7,520 nucleotides of DNA from Thalassovita sp. (GCA_029212905.1 JARGPB010000040.1:1-7520), one strand, 5' to 3'. Shown: positions 1 through 7,520, counted from the stretch's first letter. Program-made: numbers and translations. Notes: generated by a model from the letters alone, not told the origin.

Positions 1-76
1 TCTTACCATGGTCAACGTGACCAATGGTGCCGATGTTCACGTGCGGTTTGCTACGCTCAAACTTTTCCTTTGCCAT
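1..76 (-). CDS. tuf: Elongation factor Tu, N-terminal 25 codons (cut by window edge)
   Basis: Only the 5' end lies here; the gene runs off the left edge. Read on the minus strand, the start codon at 76-74 opens a peptide beginning [19 protein letters not shown] and continuing HVDHGK. This is the hallmark N-terminus of bacterial EF-Tu, with the G1/P-loop (GHVDHGKT in the family) starting at residue 19. EF-Tu is the cytoplasmic GTPase that delivers aminoacyl-tRNA to the ribosome. A GAGG at 87-90 lies ten bases before the start. No fusA or ribosomal protein gene precedes it; the upstream gene is a lipoprotein 170 bases away, and a promoter candidate sits in that gap. This copy therefore does not look like the distal gene of the str operon (rpsL-rpsG-fusA-tuf). 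Identity is near certain; which of possibly two tuf copies it is cannot be told. Confidence 0.97.
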
Positions 77-132
77 TACCTTGGCGCCTCGCGTTTGGGG
101 GCCACCTCGGCCCGGTTTGATCTTCGGGGGCC

Positions 133-161
133 GATTTATTGGTTTGGTGAACGGAAATCAA
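133..161 (-). promoter_or_regulatory. Candidate sigma-70-type promoter for tuf
   Basis: On the minus strand TTGATT (161-156) and TAAATC (138-133) are separated by exactly 17 bases, a good match to -35 and -10 consensus boxes. Transcription would start near 126, giving a leader of about 50 bases before the tuf start codon at 76, with the Shine-Dalgarno GAGG at 87-90. The position between the lipoprotein stop (247) and tuf fits a dedicated promoter. It is called by eye only. Confidence 0.5.
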
Positions 162-246
162 GCCTTGGATGCAGCGTTGACCACGGGAAACATATCAGCG
201 TGCCTACCCCTGCCCCATTAAGATCAATCAAGTTCCGCCAAACGGC

Positions 247-801
247 TCAGGACGCAGGGCTATCATCTTTGAACCAACCCTGTTCGGCGTTTTGTTTTTG
301 AAGAAACCGCTGAATCAATTTGGCCGCGTTGCGCGAAAGGTTCTGCATTTGCTGCTCTTTGCTTTGCGTCAGGCCGGATCCGACGATCGAGTTACCGGAT
401 AGCGACTCCAATACGGTGATCTGTTCAGGCTTTTCGTTCAGCTTTTTGCCCTTGGCATCATCCCAAACAGTCAGGTTGATAATCAGCACCGATTTAGGAG
501 AAGCCACAAGCGGAATCCCCGGCTGCGCCAGGACATACCCCTCGACCGACACCCCGAAATGGAACAGCTTTTCGCCCTCATACCGGTCGAACCTCTCTCC
601 AATCGCGCCGGTCAGAGAATCAATCCACTCTTGCGGTGTGGCCTCGCGCGACACCGGGCCCTTGACCATTTTGGGGGCCACAACAATGTTGTGCCCCAAC
701 CGGAAGCTCCCCAGATCCACCGGGGGATCGCCCAAATCGTTCGCATTCGTGCACGCGGAAAGAGCGAACAACAGGGGAATTACGGCAAGGATGCGCAGCA
801 T
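247..801 (-). CDS. Putative outer-membrane lipoprotein, unknown function
   Basis: This 184-residue protein starts with a short positive N-terminus, a hydrophobic stretch (residues 4-14) and the lipobox LSAC, with the lipidated cysteine at residue 17. This is a clear signal peptidase II signal. Residue +2 of the mature protein is Thr, not Asp, so by the enterobacterial rule it would be sorted to the outer membrane. The roughly 168-residue mature part has no motif I recognise. It looks like a mixed alpha/beta domain: beta-like stretches (for example GHNIVVAPKMV and KSVLIINLTVWDD) and a Gln-rich amphipathic helix near the C-terminus (about 145-172, SKEQQMQNLSRNAAKLIQ). A GGAG ten or so bases upstream of 801 supports the start. 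It is divergent from the P450 gene (119-base gap) and upstream of tuf on the same strand. The lipoprotein call is firm; I do not assign a function. Confidence 0.88.
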   Translation of the reverse strand: MLRILAVIPLLFALSACTNANDLGDPPVDLGSFRLGHNIVVAPKMVKGPVSREATPQEWIDSLTGAIGERFDRYEGEKLFHFGVSVEGYVLAQPGIPLVASPKSVLIINLTVWDDAKGKKLNEKPEQITVLESLSGNSIVGSGLTQSKEQQMQNLSRNAAKLIQRFLQKQNAEQGWFKDDSPAS

Positions 802-833
802 GATCGGGCTCTCCGTGAAAACTGGTTCTTTGA

Positions 834-862
834 GGGATAAAGCACTCCTCCCCGCCGCGCAA
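834..862 (-). promoter_or_regulatory. Weak candidate promoter for the lipoprotein gene
   Basis: On the minus strand TTGCGC (862-857) and TATCCC (839-834) are 17 bases apart, ahead of the lipoprotein start at 801. Both boxes match the sigma-70 consensus only partly. The GGAGAG ribosome binding site follows at about 810-815. It is offered because the divergent gap must supply a promoter for each gene and this is the best pair I see on this strand. Confidence 0.3.
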
Positions 863-874
863 TCGCATCAGAGT

Positions 875-902
875 TTGCCGCGCGCCCTTACCCTCTTATA
901 TC
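875..902 (+). promoter_or_regulatory. Candidate promoter for the cytochrome P450 gene
   Basis: TTGCCG (875-880) and TATATC (897-902) are separated by 16 bases. Transcription would begin near 909, giving a very short leader (about 12-18 bases) that still contains the purine-rich AGGAACCGGAG at 910-920. It lies in the same 119-base divergent gap as the lipoprotein promoter candidate. No clear operator dyad was found between them. Confidence 0.4.
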
Positions 903-920
903 TAAGCACAGGAACCGGAG

Positions 921-2282
921 ATGCCCATGACCGATACAGCCCCCCCCGTACGTGTCCCGCTGGTCACCCAGCCTCTGGGAGTTTTGGCCAGCCTCAGCGC
1001 CGCACGCCGCAACATCTTGTCCATCATCCCCGAAATCGCGACCCGGCAACCTATTGTCTCAGGCAAAACCGGCACCCGCTGGCATATGGTGATGGATCCC
1101 GACGCGCTAAAGCATGTCTTGCTGGACCGCTTGGATGACTATCCAAAATCCAACGTCACCAAGAACCTGCTACGCCCCGCGATCGGCGAATCCCTCTTTG
1201 TGGCCGAAGGTGCACATTGGCGTTGGCAAAGGCGCGCGGCGGCGCCGGTCTTCTCGCATCGGAACGTGACTAATCTGGCCCCGATCATGACCGCCGCCGC
1301 CGAACGAGCCTCGGGCCGCATCACTGGCTCTGGCGCGCGTGCGATGAACATGTATGACGAAATGGTCCGCGCCACATTCGAGGTCATCAGCGACGTGACA
1401 TTCTCGGGTGACGAAGGCTTCGACCGAGACGCCGTTCACCGCGCCATCGACAGCTACATGGCCGAGGCCGGTCGCGTCAGCCTCCTGGATATGTTCGGCG
1501 CGCCAGCCTGGGTGCCACGCCCGGCCAGGCTTTTTGCTGGCAAGGCTGTCAAACAAATGAAATCTCTGGCCGACCAGGCAATAACAGCCCGCAAAACCAC
1601 GCCCCTAAACCGCGTGCCCGACCTGCTGGATCTGCTACTGGCAGGTGAAGATCCCGAAACTCAACGCAGCATGACCACGGCCGAATTACGCGACAACCTG
1701 CTGGCATTTATCGTTGCCGGACACGAAACCACCGCGCTCACCCTGTCCTGGGCGCTATACTTGTGCGCTTTCGATCAGGATATCCAGAACCGCGCCCGCG
1801 CCGAGGCCCAGGCCGCCCTGCCCGACGGCCGCCCCGCCACCGCCTCAGATCTGGAACATCTCCCTCTGATCCGCATGATCGTCGACGAGGCCTTGCGCCT
1901 ATATCCGCCCGCCGCGCTGATTTCCAGAACGGCACAACAGCACGACACGCTCTGCGATCGCGAAATCCTGCCCGGCGACACCGTGATCCTTCCGATTTAT
2001 GCGCTCCATCGGAATCACCTGCTCTGGTCCGACCCGGACGCATTCCGCCCCGAGCGTTTCAAAGATCGCAAATCGATCCCCCGCTACGCCTACCTGCCTT
2101 TCGGGGACGGCCCCCGCATCTGCATCGGCGCCAGCTTTGCGCTCCAAGAGGCCGTGATCATTCTCGCCACGCTCTTGTCGCGGCACCGTTTCACGCCGAT
2201 TGCGGGCCGCACCCCCGAGCCCGTCATGATCCTGACGCTGCGCCCCGAAGGCGGCGTTTGGCTGCAAGCAGAACCGGCCTGA
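921..2282 (+). CDS. Cytochrome P450 monooxygenase, soluble bacterial type
   Basis: This is a heme-thiolate monooxygenase of 453 residues, normal for a full-length bacterial P450. All signature elements are present and in order: C-helix WxxxR (Trp100, Arg104, heme propionate contact), I-helix oxygen-activation motif AGHETT (266-271), K-helix ExxR as EALR (323-326), PERF (377-380), and heme-binding loop FGDGPRICIG (394-403) with the proximal ligand Cys401. There is no N-terminal membrane anchor or signal, so it should be cytoplasmic. No ferredoxin, ferredoxin reductase or fused reductase domain lies beside it, so electrons must come from partners elsewhere. The substrate is not deducible; the HRNHLLWSDPDAFRPERF-style region resembles the eukaryote-like group of bacterial P450s acting on fatty or aromatic compounds, which is a weak guess. 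The start is uncertain: ATG 921 has AGGA seven bases upstream, while ATG 927 has GGAG six bases upstream (451 residues). Confidence 0.96.
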   Translation: MPMTDTAPPVRVPLVTQPLGVLASLSAARRNILSIIPEIATRQPIVSGKTGTRWHMVMDPDALKHVLLDRLDDYPKSNVTKNLLRPAIGESLFVAEGAHWRWQRRAAAPVFSHRNVTNLAPIMTAAAERASGRITGSGARAMNMYDEMVRATFEVISDVTFSGDEGFDRDAVHRAIDSYMAEAGRVSLLDMFGAPAWVPRPARLFAGKAVKQMKSLADQAITARKTTPLNRVPDLLDLLLAGEDPETQRSMTTAELRDNLLAFIVAGHETTALTLSWALYLCAFDQDIQNRARAEAQAALPDGRPATASDLEHLPLIRMIVDEALRLYPPAALISRTAQQHDTLCDREILPGDTVILPIYALHRNHLLWSDPDAFRPERFKDRKSIPRYAYLPFGDGPRICIGASFALQEAVIILATLLSRHRFTPIAGRTPEPVMILTLRPEGGVWLQAEPA

Positions 2283-2324
2283 TGTCTCAAAGCCCGGCCT
2301 TTCATCTTGCCCAAAATACTCACC

Positions 2325-2337
2325 GCGCCGCAGGCGC
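2325..2337. terminator. Small hairpin between convergent P450 and parC genes
   Basis: GCGCC (2325-2329), loop GCA, GGCGC (2333-2337) form a perfect five-base-pair GC stem in the 58-base gap where the plus-strand P450 gene (stop 2282) meets minus-strand parC (stop 2341). Read for the P450 it is followed by AATTTA; read for parC it is followed a few bases later by TATTTT. The stem is short and neither side has a strong U-tract, so a bidirectional terminator is plausible from position but only weakly supported by structure. Confidence 0.35.
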
Positions 2338-2340
2338 AAT

Positions 2341-4683
<2,343 letters not shown>

Positions 4684-4689
4684 AAATGC

Positions 4690-4718
4690 TGTGTACCGTT
4701 CAAAATCTGGCGCGGCAA
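4690..4718 (-). promoter_or_regulatory. Candidate parC promoter abutting the start codon
   Basis: On the minus strand TTGCCG (4718-4713) and TACACA (4695-4690) are 17 bases apart. Only six bases (GCATTT) separate the -10 box from the parC ATG at 4683, so transcription would begin at or next to the start codon and the mRNA would be leaderless. The -35 box is embedded in a perfect 12-base palindromic element GCGGCAAGCCGC (4712-4723) that could be an operator. There is no good Shine-Dalgarno before parC, which fits. It is called by eye and unproven. Confidence 0.35.
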
Positions 4719-4793
4719 GCCGCAGCCCATTTTCAAATCAAATCTTCTGGATTCGCTGGGCTAAACACCTCGGAACGTTGAGGATTTGTACAC

Positions 4794-4818
4794 ACTGTTT
4801 TGATCATAGGGGAACAGT
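4794..4818. repeat. Inverted repeat ACTGTT-N13-AACAGT in the parC/SH3 divergent region
   Basis: The arms ACTGTT (4794-4799) and AACAGT (4813-4818) are perfect reverse complements with centres 19 bases apart, a spacing suited to a dimeric DNA-binding protein. It lies about 110 bases upstream of parC and 87 bases upstream of the SH3 gene. Six-base arms can occur by chance. The rest of the 221-base gap (4684-4904) holds no gene that I can support. Confidence 0.3.
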
Positions 4819-4904
4819 ACTGCGGCTTTCCCCATAAGCAATCCCCAGCCAACGTGATATGGTCTTTTAGAATATTTCAGTAATTGGGTTAAGGGGGACG
4901 CGCG

Positions 4905-5438
4905 ATGTTGCGCTATATTCTTGTGACGTTTTTCTTTCTAGGCTGGGCCTTTTACGAAGCCAGCGGCGGAAGTGAATTTACAGAACAACTGCAAACCAAA
5001 CGCGCCTTGGCCGAAGCAGAACGCCAAGCCGCCGAAACCCAAGCCGCTGAGATTGACAAAACTGCCGAACCAGTCGTCACAGACGCTATGGTCACACGCG
5101 CCGCATTCGACCCAACAGAAATGCCAGAGCCAGCAGCGCAAACGGTGGCTCCCACAATCACCCCCGAGCCCGCTAGCGTACAGCCCACACCCCCCGAAGC
5201 CACTGAAGCCGCCGTCACTCAAGAAGAAGCCCCCCTGGACATTCGTTCGGTGAAAGGCACCCGAGTCAATATGCGCAACGGCCCCTCGACCACCTACAAC
5301 GTCATCGTGCGCCTGACGCGCGGCACCCGTGTGCGTATCCTGCAAGAGCCCGGCAATGGCTGGGTAAAACTGAAAGTCGAAGACACCGGCCGTATTGGCT
5401 GGATGGCGTCGCGGCTCTTGACCCCTGCCCAAGGCTGA
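4905..5438 (+). CDS. Membrane-anchored SH3b-domain protein
   Basis: This 177-residue protein has three parts. Residues 1-18 are a hydrophobic N-terminal segment (MLRYILVTFFFLGWAFYEA) with an Arg at position 3, acting as an uncleaved anchor or a signal sequence. Residues about 24-110 are a low-complexity linker: first Ala/Glu/Gln-rich and likely helical, then Pro/Thr/Glu-rich. Residues about 112-174 are a bacterial SH3 (SH3_3 type) domain with the typical VNMRNGPSTTYNVIVRLTRG core and the closing GWVKL and GRIGWMASRLL strands. Such domains usually bind peptidoglycan or mediate envelope contacts in the periplasm. No catalytic domain is attached, so it is probably a wall-binding or adaptor protein. 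AAGGGGG at 4891-4897, seven bases before ATG 4905, fixes the start. It is divergent from parC and 67 bases ahead of the reductase gene, possibly co-transcribed. Function beyond the domain is unknown. Confidence 0.9.
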   Translation: MLRYILVTFFFLGWAFYEASGGSEFTEQLQTKRALAEAERQAAETQAAEIDKTAEPVVTDAMVTRAAFDPTEMPEPAAQTVAPTITPEPASVQPTPPEATEAAVTQEEAPLDIRSVKGTRVNMRNGPSTTYNVIVRLTRGTRVRILQEPGNGWVKLKVEDTGRIGWMASRLLTPAQG

Positions 5439-5505
5439 CCCTTTGATTGCAAACACTTTGGTTTTCCCCTAGCCAGCCCCCCTAGACACACAAGGCTTGG
5501 GGCAC

Positions 5506-6336
5506 ATGCAAAAATCCATTCTGATCACTGGATGCTCTTCGGGCATTGGATATGACGCGGCTCATGGGCTAAGCCAAGCCGGATGGCGGGTCTTTGCAAC
5601 CTGTCGCCAGCAAAAGGATGTCATCCGGCTGCAGTCCGAAGGGCTGGAAAGCATCCGCCTGGACTATGCCGATGAAGACAGCATTCGCACTGCCCTCGCC
5701 TGGGTTCTAGAGCAAACTGGCGGCACTCTGGACGCGCTATACAATAACGGGGCCTTTGCCAGCCCCGGCGCGGCCGAGGATCTGCCCCGCGCTGCCCTGC
5801 GCGAGACATTCGAAGTCAATGTCCTAGGCTACCATGACCTGACGCGGCAGGTGATCCCTGTCATGCGCGCTCAGGGCCACGGATATATCATCAATTGTTC
5901 CTCTGTTCTGGGGCTGGTCGTTGCGCCGTGGAGATCCGCTTATAACGCGTCAAAATTCGCACTCGAAGGGCTGACCGACACCCTGAGGATCGAGATGCGC
6001 GACACGAATATTCACGTAGTTCTGCTGGAACCGGGGCCGGTTACCTCTCGAATCCGCGCCAATTCGACGGTCCCGTTCGAGAAGTGGATTGACTGGGAAA
6101 ACTCTGTCCGCGCCGAACAATACCGCGACAGCCTGATCCCACGGCTTTATGCGAAAAAGGAAGGCAAGGACCTGTTCGAACTTCCTGCCTCTGCGGTCAC
6201 AGCAAAGCTGCTGACAATCCTGAATGCCCGCAAACCCAAGCCGCGCTATTACGTGACCAAGGCCACCCATATCATGGGGGCCTTGCGCCGCATTCTGCCC
6301 ACCCGAGCCCTGGATTGGATCGTCGCCAAAGGCTAA
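5506..6336 (+). CDS. Short-chain dehydrogenase/reductase (classical SDR)
   Basis: This 276-residue NAD(P)-dependent oxidoreductase has the Rossmann fold and all classical SDR elements. The cofactor glycine motif TGCSSGIG is at 8-15. TCRQQ, with Arg34 after strand beta-2, suggests NADP(H) preference. The NNG motif is at 80-82, the structural Asn in FEVNVLG at Asn105, and the catalytic Ser133, Tyr146 and Lys150 (YNASK), followed by the PG motif at 176-177. The C-terminus (about 185-276) is longer than in minimal SDRs and hydrophobic/basic, as in the 17-beta-hydroxysteroid/retinol dehydrogenase-like group. The substrate (steroid, retinoid-like or other hydrophobic alcohol/ketone) is not predictable. 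I choose ATG 5506, with AAGG ten bases upstream; a TTG at 5497 is the in-frame alternative but would use that same purine stretch poorly. Tandem hairpins at its 3' end suggest the transcript stops there. Confidence 0.94.
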   Translation: MQKSILITGCSSGIGYDAAHGLSQAGWRVFATCRQQKDVIRLQSEGLESIRLDYADEDSIRTALAWVLEQTGGTLDALYNNGAFASPGAAEDLPRAALRETFEVNVLGYHDLTRQVIPVMRAQGHGYIINCSSVLGLVVAPWRSAYNASKFALEGLTDTLRIEMRDTNIHVVLLEPGPVTSRIRANSTVPFEKWIDWENSVRAEQYRDSLIPRLYAKKEGKDLFELPASAVTAKLLTILNARKPKPRYYVTKATHIMGALRRILPTRALDWIVAKG

Positions 6337-6372
6337 TCGGGCGACGACGCGACAAAAAGCATATTCGCTTTT
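6320..6372 (+). terminator. Tandem hairpins at the 3' end of the reductase gene
   Basis: Two perfect stems follow each other. TCGTCGCC (6320-6327) pairs with GGCGACGA (6340-6347) around a 12-base loop that contains the reductase stop codon. AAAAGC (6355-6360) then pairs with GCTTTT (6367-6372) around a six-base loop, ending in a short T run. The T run is part of the second stem and only four bases long, so efficient intrinsic termination is uncertain; RNA 3'-end protection is an alternative role. Confidence 0.4.
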
Positions 6373-6422
6373 CCCTTCGCAACGGCTACATCATGGCCAA
6401 GTAACCGAAAGGACCATTCCTC

Positions 6423-6623
6423 ATGAAGGACGATCCCCTTTTCTATGTGGTCGCCATCGCCTGCCTGATCGTCGTCGTGATCCTGATGACGGGCATTGGC
6501 GGATTTGCCAAAGGCGGTGATTTCAATCGCAAGCACGCAAACAAAATCATGCGTATGCGCATTGTGGCCCAATTTATCGCGGTCGCATTGATCCTTCTGT
6601 TCGTCTGGCTTCGTGGGGGCTAA
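6423..6623 (+). CDS. HIG1-type twin-transmembrane small protein
   Basis: This 66-residue integral membrane protein has two transmembrane helices (about 5-26 and 47-63) joined by a short basic loop (GGDFNRKHANKIMRMR). The sequence N-x3-R-x-R-x3-Q at 40-50 (NKIMRMRIVAQ) fits the HIG1 (hypoxia-induced gene 1) domain signature, with Asn in place of the usual Gln/Ile at the first position. In mitochondria HIG1 proteins (Rcf1/Rcf2) associate with cytochrome c oxidase and respiratory supercomplexes; the role of bacterial homologues is poorly known. AAAGGA nine bases before ATG 6423 is a good ribosome binding site. Its stop codon is one base from the next gene's start, and the Gly-Gly codons at its end form that gene's ribosome binding site, so the pair should be one operon with linked translation. 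Family assignment is fairly confident, role inferred. Confidence 0.85.
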   Translation: MKDDPLFYVVAIACLIVVVILMTGIGGFAKGGDFNRKHANKIMRMRIVAQFIAVALILLFVWLRGG

Positions 6624-6624
6624 T

Positions 6625-7197
6625 ATGGTTGTTCTGAACAAAATCTACACACGTACCGGCGACAAGGGCGACACCGCCTTGGGCAATGGGGACCGAGTAG
6701 CCAAAAACTCTGCTCGCGTAACAGCCTATGGAACGGTCGATGAAACCAACGCAACGCTGGGCATGGCCCGCCTGCACGCAGACGGCGACATGGACGCTGC
6801 CCTCGCTCGTATTCAGAACGATCTGTTCGATCTTGGCGCAGATCTGTGCCGCCCGGACATGGAAAAAGACGCGACAGCAGAATACCCGCCGCTGCGGATG
6901 GCCGATGCTCAGGTCACTAGGTTGGAAACCGAAATCGACGTCATGAACAAAGATCTGGCACCGCTACGCAGCTTTATCCTGCCGGGCGGCTCTGCCCTCG
7001 CTGCACACCTCCATCTGGGTCGCACGATTTCGCGCCGCGCCGAACGGCTGGCCGTCGAACTGGCCGGAATCGAGGCTGTGAACCCTGCGGCTGTAAAGTA
7101 TCTAAACAGGCTTAGCGACTGGCTGTTCGTGGCCGCACGGGTCGCGAATGAAAACGGTGCGTCTGACGTGCTGTGGGTGCCTGGCGCGAATCGCTAG
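6625..7197 (+). CDS. pduO: PduO-type ATP:cob(I)alamin adenosyltransferase
   Basis: The enzyme transfers the adenosyl group of ATP to cob(I)alamin to give adenosylcobalamin, the cofactor of mutases such as methylmalonyl-CoA mutase. The 190-residue length is typical of the PduO/MMAB family, a five-helix-bundle trimer. Visible signatures are the ATP-binding N-terminal YTRTGDKGDT (8-17), YGTVDETNA (35-43), SFILPGG (116-122), the strongly conserved RTISRRAER (133-141) and LNRLSDWLFVAAR (160-172) with Asn161 and Asp165. It is not the unrelated CobA/BtuR type, which carries a P-loop. ATG 6625 is chosen: it gives the family N-terminus and has GGGGG five or six bases upstream; a GTG at 6613 would overlap the HIG1-type gene. 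The etfB gene follows after 244 bases. Confidence 0.95.
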   Translation: MVVLNKIYTRTGDKGDTALGNGDRVAKNSARVTAYGTVDETNATLGMARLHADGDMDAALARIQNDLFDLGADLCRPDMEKDATAEYPPLRMADAQVTRLETEIDVMNKDLAPLRSFILPGGSALAAHLHLGRTISRRAERLAVELAGIEAVNPAAVKYLNRLSDWLFVAARVANENGASDVLWVPGANR

Positions 7198-7344
7198 GCC
7201 CCCACATTCTGGAAACTTCCATCAAGCTGAGCGGCCCAATCTACCTTTGGAACCGTCGTTTCATGGCTGATCTCGACGATGCCAGCAGCCCATAAGAGCC
7301 TGAAATCACGAAACGCGACGTCGAATACCGATGATCTGGCGATT

Positions 7345-7374
7345 TTGCTCTGTTTCACACCCGCGCAAGAATAT
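7345..7374 (+). promoter_or_regulatory. Weak candidate promoter for etfB
   Basis: TTGCTC (7345-7350) and GAATAT (7369-7374) are 18 bases apart in the 244-base spacer before etfB. The leader would be about 60 bases and would contain the hairpin at 7396-7419. The boxes are imperfect; the rest of the spacer (7198-7344) shows nothing that I can name. Confidence 0.3.
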
Positions 7375-7395
7375 ATCAACGCGCTGAGCATTTCC

Positions 7396-7419
7396 GGGGG
7401 AACCGTTTCGCGTTCCCCT
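7396..7419 (+). repeat. Dyad/hairpin in the etfB leader
   Basis: GGGGAAC (7397-7403) and GTTCCCC (7412-7418) are perfect reverse complements around an eight-base loop, extendable by one G-T pair (7396/7419). The element sits eight bases before the GGGAG ribosome binding site (7428-7432). It is followed by CTAAAAAAGG rather than a T run, so it is not a normal intrinsic terminator on the plus strand. It may be an operator or an RNA structure affecting etfB expression. Confidence 0.5.
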
Positions 7420-7441
7420 CTAAAAAAGGGAGACCACACAT

Positions 7442-7520
7442 ATGAAGGTACTCGTACCGGTCAAGCGTGTGATCGACTACAACGTCAAGGTTCGTGTTAA
7501 AGCGGACGGTGGCGGTGTCG
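7442..7520 (+). CDS. etfB: Electron transfer flavoprotein subunit beta, N-terminal 26 codons (cut by window edge)
   Basis: The visible peptide begins MKVLVPVKRVIDYNVKVRV and then KADGGGV, the characteristic start of EtfB/FixA-family proteins (VKRVxDYNxxVRVK). EtfB pairs with EtfA to form the FAD- and AMP-containing electron carrier that takes electrons from acyl-CoA and other dehydrogenases and passes them to ETF-ubiquinone oxidoreductase. GGGAG at 7428-7432, nine bases before ATG 7442, supports the start. The adenosyltransferase gene lies upstream; etfA would be expected just beyond the window. The housekeeping ETF group is favoured over the nitrogen-fixation FixA group by the VKRVIDYN sequence, but so short a piece cannot settle it. 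Confidence 0.94.
   Translation, partial: MKVLVPVKRVIDYNVKVRVKADGGGV

Noticed and set aside
8..301. Plus-strand open frame of 97 codons at the left edge
   Set aside because: It is antisense to the tuf start and crosses the tuf promoter and the lipoprotein 3' end; no recognisable content.
320..1138. Plus-strand open frame (272 codons) across the lipoprotein gene and the start of the P450 gene
   Set aside because: It overlaps two well-supported genes and the divergent promoter gap, and has no domain or ribosome binding site.
4868..4873. TAGAAT as a -10 box for the SH3 gene
   Set aside because: The bases at the expected -35 position (4845-4850) are C-rich and do not resemble TTGACA.
5429..5465. 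Possible terminator after the SH3 gene (CCAAGG pairing with CTTTGG, then TTTT)
   Set aside because: The stem is six pairs with a G-U and a loop of about 20 bases; too weak to call.
5746..5769. NNGA instead of NNAG in the reductase
   Set aside because: At first it looked like loss of a conserved SDR motif, but YNNGAFASPG is a known variant in YbbO-like and similar SDRs, so it is a subfamily trait and not a defect.
6367..6395. Promoter-like TTCGCT-N17-TACATC before the HIG1-type gene
   Set aside because: Each box matches only about half of the consensus, no better than chance in this gap, although some promoter is likely here.

Overview
The window looks like an ordinary core-genome segment of an alphaproteobacterium, most likely a marine Rhodobacterales (Roseobacter-type) bacterium. 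The signs are the high-GC codon use, the style of the topoisomerase IV A subunit, and the gene order HIG1-type small membrane protein, PduO-type cobalamin adenosyltransferase, then electron transfer flavoprotein beta subunit, which I recall as common in that order. I see no insertion sequence, prophage, CRISPR array, integrase, tRNA or rRNA.

Layout. Positions 1-801 (minus strand): the first 25 codons of elongation factor Tu (tuf), cut by the window edge, with its own sigma-70-like promoter. Upstream of it lies a 184-residue lipoprotein of unknown function. Positions 802-920 are a divergent promoter region. Positions 921-2282 (plus): a complete soluble cytochrome P450 with no redox partner gene next to it. 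A short convergent gap with a small hairpin then separates it from parC (2341-4683, minus), topoisomerase IV subunit A. A 221-base divergent region (4684-4904) holds a candidate parC promoter and two small dyads.

From 4905 onward everything is on the plus strand: a membrane-anchored SH3b-domain envelope protein, a classical short-chain dehydrogenase/reductase followed by two tandem hairpins, a 66-residue HIG1-type twin-transmembrane protein, the cobalamin adenosyltransferase one base after it, a 244-base spacer, and the first 26 codons of etfB at the right edge.

How the genes relate. Translation (tuf) and chromosome decatenation (parC) are housekeeping. The HIG1-type protein and adenosyltransferase form a tight pair, and etfB follows. 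Adenosylcobalamin supply for methylmalonyl-CoA mutase-type enzymes and ETF-linked acyl-CoA oxidation both belong to acyl-CoA metabolism, so that neighbourhood makes sense, but the functional link is inference. The P450 and the reductase are the accessory-looking genes; their substrates cannot be read from sequence. I found no convincing new multi-gene system. The observations most worth a second look are the possibly leaderless parC start, the natural Ala/Asp pair in the ParC quinolone region, the orphan P450, the uncharacterised lipoprotein, and the structured etfB leader.
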